Assembly: GCA_903919715.1 (NCBI GenBank) | Contig: CAIXJC010000011.1 | Span: 1-64,000, forward strand | From: an uncultured bacterium | Lineage (GTDB): Bacteria; Planctomycetota; Phycisphaerae; Phycisphaerales; SM1A02 | DNA: 64,000 nt | Reading direction: 5' to 3' | In this document: piece after piece, positions 28,120-37,378 of the stretch | Layout: each line of letters begins with the position of its first letter | Numbering within the stretch: position 1 is the stretch's first letter | Notes under the pieces: model-generated | The model's database searches: none | What the model saw: only the letters and a program-made list of their open reading frames with translations | What the model was told of the DNA's origin: nothing | Translations under genes and position numbers: made by a program

Positions 28120-29115
28120 ATGCAGACTTCACACATCATCATCGCAGCTGCCGTGCTGGCTATCGTCGGGCTGGCTGAATGGATGCACGCACGCCGCGTC
28201 GCGCGCGTGGCACGCCTGGCGTTCGGCCCAAGCGGTCGACCTTTACGGTGGACCATTGCCGTGGCACCCGCCCGAGCGATCGCTGCTGCACTTGCGACAT
28301 GGGGCTTGCTTTTTCTTGTGACATATGATCCGATCGAAATAGAACATAAACCAGCCAAAATTGCATCAAATCATCTTCTCGTGCTGCTCGATGTTTCACC
28401 GAGCATGCAATTGAAAGATGCTGGTCCAGAGGCAACCAAAATCAGTCGCGGCAAACGCGCAGGCGAGGTCGTCCAAGGTGTTCTCGACCGTCTTGATATG
28501 GAGAACACGCGCATCTCGATCGTTGCGTTTTATACCGAGGCACTCCCGATTGTTCAGGACACATTCGACAAGGAAGTGATTCGCAATGCGCTTGATGGGC
28601 TTCCGATGTACACGGCTTTCGAATCTGGACCAACGAATTTGCAGAAGGGACTTGTCAAGGCATTTGAAATTGCTCGTCTCTGGCCTGCAGATTCTGCCAC
28701 GCTCTTGATTGTGACAGACGGCGATGTTGCAACCGGAATTCCGTCAGTCATTCCAAGTTCGATCGCAGACACGATCGTGGTTGGACTGGGAGATCCAGTC
28801 AAGAGCACGAATGTGAATGGGCATGCGAGTCGACAAGACACCATGGGGTTGCGCCAACTCGCAACGCGGCTTGGCGGCTTCTATCACGATGGCAATCGCA
28901 AGCACATTCCAAGCGATATCGTCAACGGACTGACGATGATTGCGCCGCGTGTCGGAGGCAATTGGAGCGAACGGGACTTGGCATTGCTTGCGGTCGGGAT
29001 CGGTTGTTCAACGCTTGCATTTGTTGGCCCGCTGCTGACATTCTTCGGCCGCCCACGCACGTTCTCGCGTGATCGCCGCGTACCGAAACCCCTGCAGAAA
29101 GAAGCGCTCGCATGA
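28120..29115 (+). CDS. BatB-like VWA membrane protein
   Basis: The 331-residue protein has N-terminal membrane helices (IIIAAAVLAIVGLAEW and ARAIAAALATWGLLFLVTY), a VWA domain with MIDAS LLDVSPSM (D-x-S-x-S kept although glycine is replaced by proline), a threonine loop GPTNLQKG and IVTDGDVATG, and a C-terminal membrane helix (LALLAVGIGCSTLAFVGPL). The architecture parallels the preceding BatA-like protein. The stop overlaps the next gene as ATGA. Confidence 0.88.
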   Translation: MQTSHIIIAAAVLAIVGLAEWMHARRVARVARLAFGPSGRPLRWTIAVAPARAIAAALATWGLLFLVTYDPIEIEHKPAKIASNHLLVLLDVSPSMQLKDAGPEATKISRGKRAGEVVQGVLDRLDMENTRISIVAFYTEALPIVQDTFDKEVIRNALDGLPMYTAFESGPTNLQKGLVKAFEIARLWPADSATLLIVTDGDVATGIPSVIPSSIADTIVVGLGDPVKSTNVNGHASRQDTMGLRQLATRLGGFYHDGNRKHIPSDIVNGLTMIAPRVGGNWSERDLALLAVGIGCSTLAFVGPLLTFFGRPRTFSRDRRVPKPLQKEALA

Positions 29116-29990
29116 TGTTTTCTCGAATTGCATGGGGATTCTGGGCACTCATTCCTGTTGCAGCAGTGACGTATCACTTTGGACCTGGCCAGACTGCGTA
29201 TGTACTGGATCGCGCCGCTCGACTGCAGAATCAAGCATCCGATGCGCAGAGTGAAGCGCAACTTGCGCAGGACGCTGCATATTCAAAGCACCTCGAAGCA
29301 ATCGCATCGAGACGAAAGGCCTTTCTCGAACCCTCTGCCGACAATCAGCGGGATGCGCTCGATGCGTCAGCCGTGGAGGAGCGCGCGTATGCGCAAGCGG
29401 CGGCCACATGGAAGACCACCTCTGATCGCTTTCAAGATGTGCTGACCACCCTTGGAGTTTCATCACCAAAGGAAGCACGTGACATTCGGTGGGCCAAGGC
29501 CCGAGCAGACGTCCGAGCTGGAGAAATCTGGACCGGCATCGATGAGTTGGAATCACTGGTGACTGAGTTGGACGGTTCTCCAAAGTTGGATGATGCTCTT
29601 GGGCGTGCGGCGCGGGAGGAACTTGCGACTGCGTATTACTACGGCGCACGATTGCTTCGGCTTTCTGGAATGCCAGTGCAGGAGTGGCGCATCGAATCTG
29701 GAAAAGCACGGCAGCATTTTCGATATCTCGCTGAGCGCGAACTGGCGAAGTCCACAGGCAATGCTGACGCCAACGATGCTGCAAAAAATTATCAGCGAAA
29801 TCTGGAACTCGTCCTGAATTTGGAACAGTCCAGCCTTGTAGATTTACAGGGGAAGCCGCTGCCGAAAGATTCACCGCGTGCCGGGAAACCTGGGAATAGG
29901 CCTGGAAACAAGCCAGAAAAATCCAAAAAGCCACCACGAGAAGATGGTCGAGGTGCGGGTGGCGCAGAAGAAATCCGAGATGGTTGGTAA
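29112..29990 (+). CDS. Membrane-anchored helical protein of the Bat operon (BatC/E position)
   Basis: The 292-residue protein has one N-terminal membrane anchor (IAWGFWALIPVAAVTYHFG) and then a long alpha-helical, alanine- and glutamine-rich periplasmic part (about residues 35-250) suggestive of TPR-like or coiled-coil repeats, without clear TPR consensus. The C-terminus is a basic, proline- and glycine-rich tail. It occupies the place of TPR proteins BatC or BatE in classical Bat operons. I do not recognise a named family; its role as a scaffold is inferred. Confidence 0.7.
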   Translation: MMFSRIAWGFWALIPVAAVTYHFGPGQTAYVLDRAARLQNQASDAQSEAQLAQDAAYSKHLEAIASRRKAFLEPSADNQRDALDASAVEERAYAQAAATWKTTSDRFQDVLTTLGVSSPKEARDIRWAKARADVRAGEIWTGIDELESLVTELDGSPKLDDALGRAAREELATAYYYGARLLRLSGMPVQEWRIESGKARQHFRYLAERELAKSTGNADANDAAKNYQRNLELVLNLEQSSLVDLQGKPLPKDSPRAGKPGNRPGNKPEKSKKPPREDGRGAGGAEEIRDGW

Positions 29991-30033
29991 TCCATATGAA
30001 GAAAAGAACGACTTCTAGAACCAGAACAACACT

Positions 30034-33000
30034 ATGAAACAAAGTATAAAATTGTTGAAATTCTCATACGCCTTTACTGCGATTTGCGTGTTTGCAAGCG
30101 CCACTGCACTTGGTCAAGGCGTCACTGTAAAGCTTGTACCCGCCACACCAGTTCTTCCAGCAAATGCCTCAGGAACAGTTGGGCTTACTGTCATTCAATC
30201 TGCGTCAAGTGTTGCAATACCAAATGCAACAGCGATTCCAATAGGAGCTGCACTCACAATTACTACAGACGAGACAAGCGTTCCAGCTGATGCGCAAGGT
30301 GTTGGTTCTGCGAATCCTTCGGGACCAATGCTTTCACCAGAACAACTCGACGATGTGCGGCGGGAATACAACGGAGCGAGTTCCCAAGACCGCGAAGCAC
30401 TGCGCGCGTACTTCCGTGATATGGGAATCGACATCAAGAAACTTCTTGGTGGTCCAGGTGAAGCGATGGAGCCTAACGCTTCGTCACTCGCACAAGCAGT
30501 TCGAATGATTGAATTCACGCGAACTCCACAGACAGTACTTGCGGCAAGATCGAAAATCGGATTCGCTGTCGAGGCGAACCCCCCTGCCACCGACTTTGCG
30601 GCAACTGCGAAATGGCTGCAATTGCAGGTACTTGCGGGAGAATGGACCGCACTCGGTGACGCACTGCGTGAACTCTCGCCAGCAGATGCAATTGCCGTCT
30701 ATACGCAGATACTTCAGACGATCAACCGTTCACAGCGAGGCGATCCCAATCAGAAACCAGACCCAGGACTACTTCCAGAAGAAGTGCTTGCGATCGCTGA
30801 TAGTGCTCCCGAAGCGCTGAGTGATTGGCAAGTGACAATTCTTGCGCAACTCCTCAAAGATGCGGCAGAAAAGTACAGCACAGCACCAATGCTTCAGAAA
30901 CTTGACGCGAATACTCGAATGTTTGGCAGACAAGATGCCGCACATCGCGAGCGAACCGTCAAATTCCTTGTCGCTGCAGGAATGGCGCTCGACGCCGCTG
31001 GATACTTTCCCCCGATTGATGATGCGCGAGCGAAACTTGATGCAGTCGCACTTTTCAATTACGGACGATATCACGAAGACTTCGCAAACAGCAATCGAGC
31101 GGGCGGTGAGACTGAAAGTCATTTGCGTACTGCATGGGGTTTGTACTGCGAAACTGCGCTGATCGAAAGTGCAGATGCTGCGCTGCGCCAAGATGCGATG
31201 CGTCGCGCAATTGATCTCTTGCCTTCGATGCCTCCTGCAAGAGCGTCAGAGTGGCTGAAGAAGGTCTTTGCGAATGCAACGCTCGCGCCTGCTGCGCTTG
31301 AAATCATTGCTTTAAAAGCAGTTTCACTTCGTGATAGCCAGCTTGATGTTGCCCAACGCGCTCAGACAATTTTGACAATGAAAGAATCTGTGGACACCTT
31401 GCTTACGCAAACTGGATTGGATATTCGACTTTTACGCGTTCCGCTGCGAATGTTGACAACGGCTCTTGTTGGCGAAGCTGAATCTGCTTTGGAAGGCAAT
31501 GCTGGGGGTGGTGGCGGCAGTCGCGGCCGTCGCAATCCGCGCCAACAAGGTCCTGCAGGCCCTCAAGAGATGAAATTATTACTTCGTGCGATGCCGAGTG
31601 AGAATTGGATGTCAGTACTAGAGCCCAGCCTTGCAAGCCGCACGTATCGAGCTGCAATCGAGATTGCAACCAGCGCAGATGAGGTGGATGTAGCGATCGA
31701 CTCTTTGTCGCACGCAGTCGCGCGATTTCCAGATCAAGCCGTTGAACTCGCTGATGACTTTCTGTTGCGCTGGGAGACTGGACTTGCTCCAAAGAATGCA
31801 GACGATCCCAATCAAATGATGTTCATTGGATTTGTGCGTGATGGAATGACATCAGCCCCGCTCACTCGTGGGCGACAGCGACGAAATCTTGATCGATTGG
31901 CGAGGCTGATGCTTGTGCTCGAAGAAATTGGCGTTGATCCCCGAAAACTCCCAAATGTTGCGAAGGTTTTTAGCGCCTGCCATGGTCGCACCGAAGTTTT
32001 CACAAAGGAGGGAATCACCAGTATTTTTGGCCCAATTGATCAGATTTCTCCAGAAACTTCATCAAGTCTCGCTGATCAAATGCGCTCGGGATTGAGCGGC
32101 GAATGGCGCGATCGAAAAGCTCAGCAAACTGCCGGAATGAAGCGATCACCAGAGGAAATCAATGCGATGGTCGAGCAAGGTTATGCGCTTGCAATTGAGT
32201 TGATTGATCACTCGATCGTTGAGAGACCAAATTCGTGGCGTTACGCGGTTACGAAAGCTGGATTGACTTACGATCGCGTGCAATACAAACAAGATCAGAA
32301 GAAAGAAGACTTTGCGACATACAACCAATATCGCAAAGAAGCATTCGAGGCGTTTGCTCAAACAGCGAATCGTTACGCGGAGGTGGTACGCCGCGGAGAT
32401 CAGCGTGATGATCCCAGCGTTTATCTTGCATGGTTCAGCGCTTCAGTCGGTGCGACGGAATTGAATTACCTCACTCGCGATGATTTACTCGTTGAAGGCT
32501 CGCCGCAGGATGATCAGATAGATCTGATTCGCAAATCGATTCAACAACTTCCTTCTGATGCTGCAGAACGTCATACCGCCGCGTTTGCACAGGCAATCAC
32601 AGATGCACTTGAAAAACTTGATCCTGATGTCAAGCCACGTGTCGTACGGCATGCGATGCGAATCATTGGCGACAATCCCGCTGGAGCGCCACTGCGACGA
32701 TTGACTGATCTTTATCAAGATCTGATGAAGGACGAAATCAAATTACGACTTGCAATCGACGGCGACGATCAGGTGGGCACAAACCAGCGTTTTGGCGCGA
32801 CGCTCACATTGCGTTTCACAAGCGAAGTTGACCGCGAAACGGGGGGATTTAGCCGATATTTGCAAAACGATGTTTGGGCTCGAGTTGGCAATTCGTATCG
32901 TCCGATGAACTATCGCGACCTTCTGAAGAAAAGCCTCAATGCATCATTTGGCGACAACTTCGAAATCGACGGAATTGGATTCTTCGAAGCGCTTGCACCC

Positions 33001-34023
33001 CCGCGACCTATTCGTGAAAGTGGTGCTGACGGATGGTTGGAGAAACCAGTTGCTTATGTCGTGTTGAAGGCTAAAGATCCCAGCGTTGACCGTATTCCTC
33101 AAATGACTATGGATATGCATTTCAATGACACTGCTGGGCCAGTTGTGCTGCCCATCATGTCCAACTCCCCACAGATTGACGCGGCGAAGTCGAGCGGCCC
33201 ACGACCGATGAAAAATCTCGACGTCGTTCAGACGGTTGACTTGCGCGACATGGGAAACGCGGACAAGGGTCATCCAATCGTCTTCGAAGTTCAGGCGAAA
33301 GCTGACGGCATTGTGCCCGAACTTGATGAACTCTTGCCTGACTATAAAAACGCGATGCCCGGATACGAAATCACTTCAAAGGGAATCGAGACGAGAGCAA
33401 TCAACTTAGTCGAGTCGGATGCGGGATCGTCAGGGATGAGATCGTTCATGCTCACTCAAGCTCCCGAGAAGAATGATTACATCCAAGCAGACGAAACTGG
33501 TGCGTATCGCCTACCGACCGAGCGGTCGTGGTTGATCACATACACACCGACGGCGGCAGCGATCGGCAACGCCTTTACTTTCCCAACGCTCAACAAGAAT
33601 TTGCAAGGAAAGCTTGTTTCGCGCCAATTTGCCGACATGGATGTTGTGACAGTGACTGAACCATCCGTTGCGGTGCGAGTCAGCATTCTGAACGCCCGAA
33701 ATATGATTTTCGGTGGAGTCGCAATCGCCGCAGCCCTAGTTGGTTTTATCGCACTTCGTCGACGCAAACCCGTTGCGATCGAACAGACCTCGCATCTTCC
33801 CACGCGCATCACCCCGATGAGTGTGATCACTGCACTTCGAAGAATCGACTGGGAGCGCGGAGATCTTCTGACCCCAACTCAGCGTTCGTCGCTGAATGCG
33901 GAAATCAATTCGCTGGAACAAGCATATTTTGGAAAAACTGATTCGCGTGGACCATCACAGAACGGCGAGGCGACCGCAGAACTTCGCAGTGCGCTTGAAC
34001 GATGGCTTAAACTAGTGGGCTGA
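30034..34023 (+). CDS. Giant signal-peptide/one-TM protein of the Bat operon (BatD position)
   Basis: The 1329-residue protein begins with a signal peptide (LLKFSYAFTAICVFASATALG). A very long periplasmic region follows, mostly helical and repeat-like between about residues 100 and 900, interrupted by a glycine-rich loop near 488-500 (AGGGGGSRGRR). A beta-rich part comes next (about 900-1220), then one membrane helix near 1225-1245 (IFGGVAIAAALVGFIAL), a cluster RRRKP, and a short cytosolic domain. This topology (signal, large ectodomain, one TM, cytosolic tail) is that of BatD, but it is about twice the length and I cannot assign a family. It lies seven bases before the small lipoprotein-like gene. 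Confidence 0.7.
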   Translation: MKQSIKLLKFSYAFTAICVFASATALGQGVTVKLVPATPVLPANASGTVGLTVIQSASSVAIPNATAIPIGAALTITTDETSVPADAQGVGSANPSGPMLSPEQLDDVRREYNGASSQDREALRAYFRDMGIDIKKLLGGPGEAMEPNASSLAQAVRMIEFTRTPQTVLAARSKIGFAVEANPPATDFAATAKWLQLQVLAGEWTALGDALRELSPADAIAVYTQILQTINRSQRGDPNQKPDPGLLPEEVLAIADSAPEALSDWQVTILAQLLKDAAEKYSTAPMLQKLDANTRMFGRQDAAHRERTVKFLVAAGMALDAAGYFPPIDDARAKLDAVALFNYGRYHEDFANSNRAGGETESHLRTAWGLYCETALIESADAALRQDAMRRAIDLLPSMPPARASEWLKKVFANATLAPAALEIIALKAVSLRDSQLDVAQRAQTILTMKESVDTLLTQTGLDIRLLRVPLRMLTTALVGEAESALEGNAGGGGGSRGRRNPRQQGPAGPQEMKLLLRAMPSENWMSVLEPSLASRTYRAAIEIATSADEVDVAIDSLSHAVARFPDQAVELADDFLLRWETGLAPKNADDPNQMMFIGFVRDGMTSAPLTRGRQRRNLDRLARLMLVLEEIGVDPRKLPNVAKVFSACHGRTEVFTKEGITSIFGPIDQISPETSSSLADQMRSGLSGEWRDRKAQQTAGMKRSPEEINAMVEQGYALAIELIDHSIVERPNSWRYAVTKAGLTYDRVQYKQDQKKEDFATYNQYRKEAFEAFAQTANRYAEVVRRGDQRDDPSVYLAWFSASVGATELNYLTRDDLLVEGSPQDDQIDLIRKSIQQLPSDAAERHTAAFAQAITDALEKLDPDVKPRVVRHAMRIIGDNPAGAPLRRLTDLYQDLMKDEIKLRLAIDGDDQVGTNQRFGATLTLRFTSEVDRETGGFSRYLQNDVWARVGNSYRPMNYRDLLKKSLNASFGDNFEIDGIGFFEALAPPRPIRESGADGWLEKPVAYVVLKAKDPSVDRIPQMTMDMHFNDTAGPVVLPIMSNSPQIDAAKSSGPRPMKNLDVVQTVDLRDMGNADKGHPIVFEVQAKADGIVPELDELLPDYKNAMPGYEITSKGIETRAINLVESDAGSSGMRSFMLTQAPEKNDYIQADETGAYRLPTERSWLITYTPTAAAIGNAFTFPTLNKNLQGKLVSRQFADMDVVTVTEPSVAVRVSILNARNMIFGGVAIAAALVGFIALRRRKPVAIEQTSHLPTRITPMSVITALRRIDWERGDLLTPTQRSSLNAEINSLEQAYFGKTDSRGPSQNGEATAELRSALERWLKLVG

Positions 34024-34030
34024 AGAACAA

Positions 34031-34477
34031 ATGAATGTCCAAACATCAATTACTCATCTGACAACTCTCCTCGCAGCAGTGGCATTTGCTGCCTGCCTTC
34101 AATGCGTTGGATGCAACATGATCCCAGGCAGGCTGATCGTGGTTGATTCAACGTATTTACCTCCCGTTGTCCCAACTGATCCAAAGGGTCTTCACGAAGT
34201 CACGGTCTATTTTGTGCTTGAGAATGTTGGCAAAGCACCGCTGCAAGTCCAACGCCTTCGGACGAGTGCGAGCTCGACCATGACAAGTGAGCCAGAAATT
34301 CCATGCACGCTCGAAGCGGAACAAACGATCCGCGTCGCGATGACTGCAACCACCCATGAAGAACGCGTCACACGGTACGCATGGGTTGAAACACAATCAG
34401 AACGAGTCGAATTGAAAGTGGTTGTCGATCCTCGAAAAATGCGTGCTGCAGTTGAAGCCGCGAAGCAAGTCAAGTAG
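34031..34477 (+). CDS. Small secreted DUF1573-like protein
   Basis: The 148-residue protein has a signal peptide (LTTLLAAVAFAACLQCVGC) whose last cysteine might be a lipidation site, although the lipobox is weak. A single Ig-like domain follows, of the DUF1573 pattern F-x-L-x-N-x-G-x-x-P-L-x-V (YFVLENVGKAPLQVQRLRTS). The Cys-Gly-Cys normally following the serine in DUF1573 is replaced by A-S-S. It is the last gene of the Bat-type operon, seven bases after the giant protein, and may bind an envelope partner. Confidence 0.65.
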   Translation: MNVQTSITHLTTLLAAVAFAACLQCVGCNMIPGRLIVVDSTYLPPVVPTDPKGLHEVTVYFVLENVGKAPLQVQRLRTSASSTMTSEPEIPCTLEAEQTIRVAMTATTHEERVTRYAWVETQSERVELKVVVDPRKMRAAVEAAKQVK

Positions 34478-34491
34478 GTCGATCAAGTCGA

Positions 34492-35439
34492 TCAACACTT
34501 ACAGTTCGACGCGCACGGTTTTCGAGCCGTTACATCGAGGCTGGTAATGAAATCGCTTGGCTTACTCCCCGGCGGGAGCGATTCGATGATCTTGCGATAG
34601 AGCGGATCTTCCCAGTTCGTCAACGCATCGATGTAATGAGACTTTGGCGTGAGCACGATTTCAGAAAGTCCCGCCGCGATCGCCTGAGCGCGTGTTTCGT
34701 CGACAAGCACTGCACCCGCCACGCAACCGACGAGCGCTTCGACATCTCGCAGCACGGCTTCAGGCAGCGGCCGCAAAAGTGCGAGATCCGAAACCGCAAC
34801 GCGACCGCCAGGTTTGAGCACGCGTGCGATCTCTCGCCACACTTGATCCTTCTCTGGCGACAGATTGAGCACGCAGTTTGAAATGACGACATCAACGCTT
34901 GCGTCCGCCACTGGAAGATGCTCAATCTCTCCAAGGCGAAACTCGACATTCGAAAAGCCAGTGCGCTGGGCATAAATCGAAAGATTGCGCCGAGCCTTCG
35001 TGATCATGTCGGGGGTCATATCAACACCGATGACCCTTCCACTTGGACCAACCTTCGGACCTGCGACAAAGCAATCAAATCCACCTCCCGCGCCAAGATC
35101 GAGCACAACTTCGCCCATTTTTAGAGATGCGATTGCCGTTGGATTTCCGCAGGACAGTCCCATGTTCGACTCGCTTGGAGTTGCGACAAGTTCACTCTGC
35201 GAATAGCCGATCGCCTGCGCAAGCGCTTCTGGAGTGAACGTTGCAGGACCGCAACATCCTCCACCAGCAGTGGGAGAACAAGAAGCGTTCGGCGCCGCAA
35301 CAACGGACGACCATGAGCCGCTTTGTGCGATCCGCGAGTACCCCTCACGAACCTGCTCACGAAGAGCATCGTCCGTGACGGGCTGATTGGCATTTGGCTG
35401 TTGACTTGCACTCTTTTTACTTGGTTCGTTACTTTTCAT
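34492..35439 (-). CDS. arsM: Arsenite S-adenosylmethionine methyltransferase ArsM
   Basis: The 315-residue enzyme would methylate trivalent arsenic with SAM, giving volatile or exportable methylarsenicals. It shows the SAM loop VLDLGAGGG (112-120). Conserved cysteines for As(III) are present: Cys54 and Cys62/63 near the N-terminus, Cys97 in MGLSCGNP and Cys189 in SNCVLNLS. A C-terminal CASNCKC tail could also hold arsenic. The start at 35439 has GGAG six bases upstream; the open frame extends further but lacks such a site. No ArsR or arsenite pump is adjacent. It is divergent from the decarboxylase gene. Confidence 0.93.
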   Translation of the reverse strand: MKSNEPSKKSASQQPNANQPVTDDALREQVREGYSRIAQSGSWSSVVAAPNASCSPTAGGGCCGPATFTPEALAQAIGYSQSELVATPSESNMGLSCGNPTAIASLKMGEVVLDLGAGGGFDCFVAGPKVGPSGRVIGVDMTPDMITKARRNLSIYAQRTGFSNVEFRLGEIEHLPVADASVDVVISNCVLNLSPEKDQVWREIARVLKPGGRVAVSDLALLRPLPEAVLRDVEALVGCVAGAVLVDETRAQAIAAGLSEIVLTPKSHYIDALTNWEDPLYRKIIESLPPGSKPSDFITSLDVTARKPCASNCKC

Positions 35440-35605
35440 AGCAAACTCCACAGAAGCGGCAATGCCGCAATTTGATTCCCCGAACAAACCGCCGGCCTTC
35501 GCACAAGAACTCGCCGTTCGTACAAACTTTGGAAACCTCAAGAATCCCAACGCAGTCGAATAGTTGAATACAAATAGGAATATAGCAAATCACAGCCGAG
35601 GTTTC

Positions 35606-35640
35606 TTGATTTAAGATATCATAATCGTAATATCTATTAT
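35606..35640 (+). promoter_or_regulatory. Promoter with overlapping palindromic operator for the keto-acid decarboxylase
   Basis: Readable elements are -35 TTGATT (35606-35611), a 16-base spacer, -10 TAATAT (35628-35633), then only five bases to the ATG at 35639. Transcription would therefore begin at or next to the start codon, and no Shine-Dalgarno exists, which suggests a leaderless mRNA. An exact inverted repeat AGATAT-N10-ATATCT (35614-35635) covers the spacer and -10 and is ideally placed for a repressor. The regulator is unknown; Rrf2-type factors bind comparable AT-rich palindromes. Confidence 0.5.
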
Positions 35641-37378
35641 GCCTAAATCCACCACGACCGTCGCCCAACACCTCCTCAACCGAGTTGCTCAAATGGGTGC
35701 AGCCCATGTCATTGGCGTCCCTGGGGACTATTCGTTTCCAATCACTGACGCAGCCTGCGTCCATCCAGAGATGAAGTGGGTTGGGTGCTGTAGCGAACTC
35801 AATGCGGCATATATGGCTGATGGATATGCACGCGTACGCGGAATTGGCGTCTTGACTACAACTTTTGGCGTCGGCGAACTCAGCGCTCTCAATGGCATTG
35901 CCGGCGCATTCGCCGAACGCGTCCCGGTCGTGCACTTGGTTGGAATGCCCGCGACGTCGACTCAAGCATTGCGATCCATTGTCCATCACACTCTTGGCGA
36001 TGGTGATTTCGGTGCGTGGGCAGCGATGTCGAGTCGAATTTCTTGTGCAAGCGCACTGCTTACTGTGGACAACGCTGTCGCAGAAATTGAGCGTTGCCTC
36101 AATGCCGCCGCCGCTCACAGTCAGCCTGTGTACATCGGTATCCCAGCAGATGTTGCTGAGACTCCCCTTTCAAACTCAAGCCTTCCGCAGATTCGCCAGC
36201 CCCTTTGGTCCATTCATGCAAGTGACCACGATGCGCTCCACGCCGCGGCTGAGGAGATTCTTGAACGCATCGCAAATTCGCGGCGCACTTGCATCTTGGT
36301 TGGATCAATCGTGGCACGACTTGGGCTGCGCAAGCAGACGACTGATTTCGTCGAAGCATCGGGTCTTCCCTTCGCCACGATGTGGATGGACAAATCCATT
36401 TTGGATGAAACCCACCCACAACATTGTGGCATGTACAGCGGATCCCTCGCAAATGATCAGGTTCGTGAGTTCGTGGAATCAAGTGACCTTGTGATCAATC
36501 TTGGCGCGATCCTGAGTGATCTGAATACAGGCATCTACACAGCCCAGCTCGATCGAATGCGCTGCATAACCATCATGCGCAACACGACGACCATTGCGGC
36601 AGCTGCATATCGCGATGTGCACATGAGTGATCTTCTTCGCATGCTTTCCGTCGGTTGCAAGCGCGCACCAAAGAAGTCGTCGTGGCCGAGTGTTCAAGGT
36701 TTGGGTGCACCTCAGGGAGATCCCGACGGACCTATTGCCTCGCCGTTTCTCTTCCCATCCATCGAGCAGTTCATGCGAACCGGCGACATGGTGTTTGCAG
36801 AGACTGGAACTATTTCAATGGGGCTTCTTTCCGCGCGCATGCCTCGAGGCGCAGATTTCATGAACCAAGCTCTCTGGGGTTCTGTGGGTTGGGCGGTGCC
36901 GGCGGGAATTGGTGGCGCATTAGCAGATCAGACGCGGCGAACAGTCATCGTTACTGGTGAAGGTGCGCATCAATTTTCACCGCAGGAACTCGGAACAGCA
37001 TCGCGCATGGGATTAAACCCAATCATCATTGTTGTGAACAATTCTGGCTATCTCACCGAGCGAATTCTTTGTCGCGACCCCGAGATGCAATACAACGACG
37101 TTCAACCTTGGAACTATTCAGCACTCCCCGAAGCGATGGGATGCGCTGGATGGAAGAGCACTCGCGTTCAAACCTGCTCGCAGTTCGCCGAAGCTCTGGC
37201 AGCAGCAAGCCATCATGGCAACGGCACGTACATCGAGGTAATGACTCCACGCGACGACTTGCCACCATTTGGAAAATCCATTCGCAATTTTTTACGTTCG
37301 ATGCGCGGCGCCCAAGTCGTCAATCATCCACCGGAACGACCTCTTGAAGCGCTGACATCTGCTCGATATATGGCTTGA
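35639..37378 (+). CDS. ThDP-dependent 2-keto-acid decarboxylase (pyruvate/indolepyruvate decarboxylase type)
   Basis: The 579-residue enzyme would decarboxylate a 2-oxo acid to an aldehyde. Catalytic landmarks of the Pdc/IpdC branch are present: GVPGDYSF (Asp), CCSELNAAYMADGYAR (activating Glu), VHHTLGDGDF (the His-His pair) and NNSGYLTER (Glu). The ThDP/Mg motif reads GEGAHQF, with Glu in place of the usual Asp of GDG; the NN partner is present. Substrate choice among pyruvate, indolepyruvate and phenylpyruvate cannot be read. The N-terminus fits the family, so 35639 is the right start despite having no Shine-Dalgarno. Its 3' end overlaps the convergent ABC gene by 59 bases. Confidence 0.88.
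   Translation: MPKSTTTVAQHLLNRVAQMGAAHVIGVPGDYSFPITDAACVHPEMKWVGCCSELNAAYMADGYARVRGIGVLTTTFGVGELSALNGIAGAFAERVPVVHLVGMPATSTQALRSIVHHTLGDGDFGAWAAMSSRISCASALLTVDNAVAEIERCLNAAAAHSQPVYIGIPADVAETPLSNSSLPQIRQPLWSIHASDHDALHAAAEEILERIANSRRTCILVGSIVARLGLRKQTTDFVEASGLPFATMWMDKSILDETHPQHCGMYSGSLANDQVREFVESSDLVINLGAILSDLNTGIYTAQLDRMRCITIMRNTTTIAAAAYRDVHMSDLLRMLSVGCKRAPKKSSWPSVQGLGAPQGDPDGPIASPFLFPSIEQFMRTGDMVFAETGTISMGLLSARMPRGADFMNQALWGSVGWAVPAGIGGALADQTRRTVIVTGEGAHQFSPQELGTASRMGLNPIIIVVNNSGYLTERILCRDPEMQYNDVQPWNYSALPEAMGCAGWKSTRVQTCSQFAEALAAASHHGNGTYIEVMTPRDDLPPFGKSIRNFLRSMRGAQVVNHPPERPLEALTSARYMA

Noticed and set aside
35614-35635. Palindrome taken as a true NsrR site
   Set aside because: Arm sequence and spacing only partly resemble the NsrR consensus, and the second repeat at 38325-38340 has different spacing, so no regulator is named.
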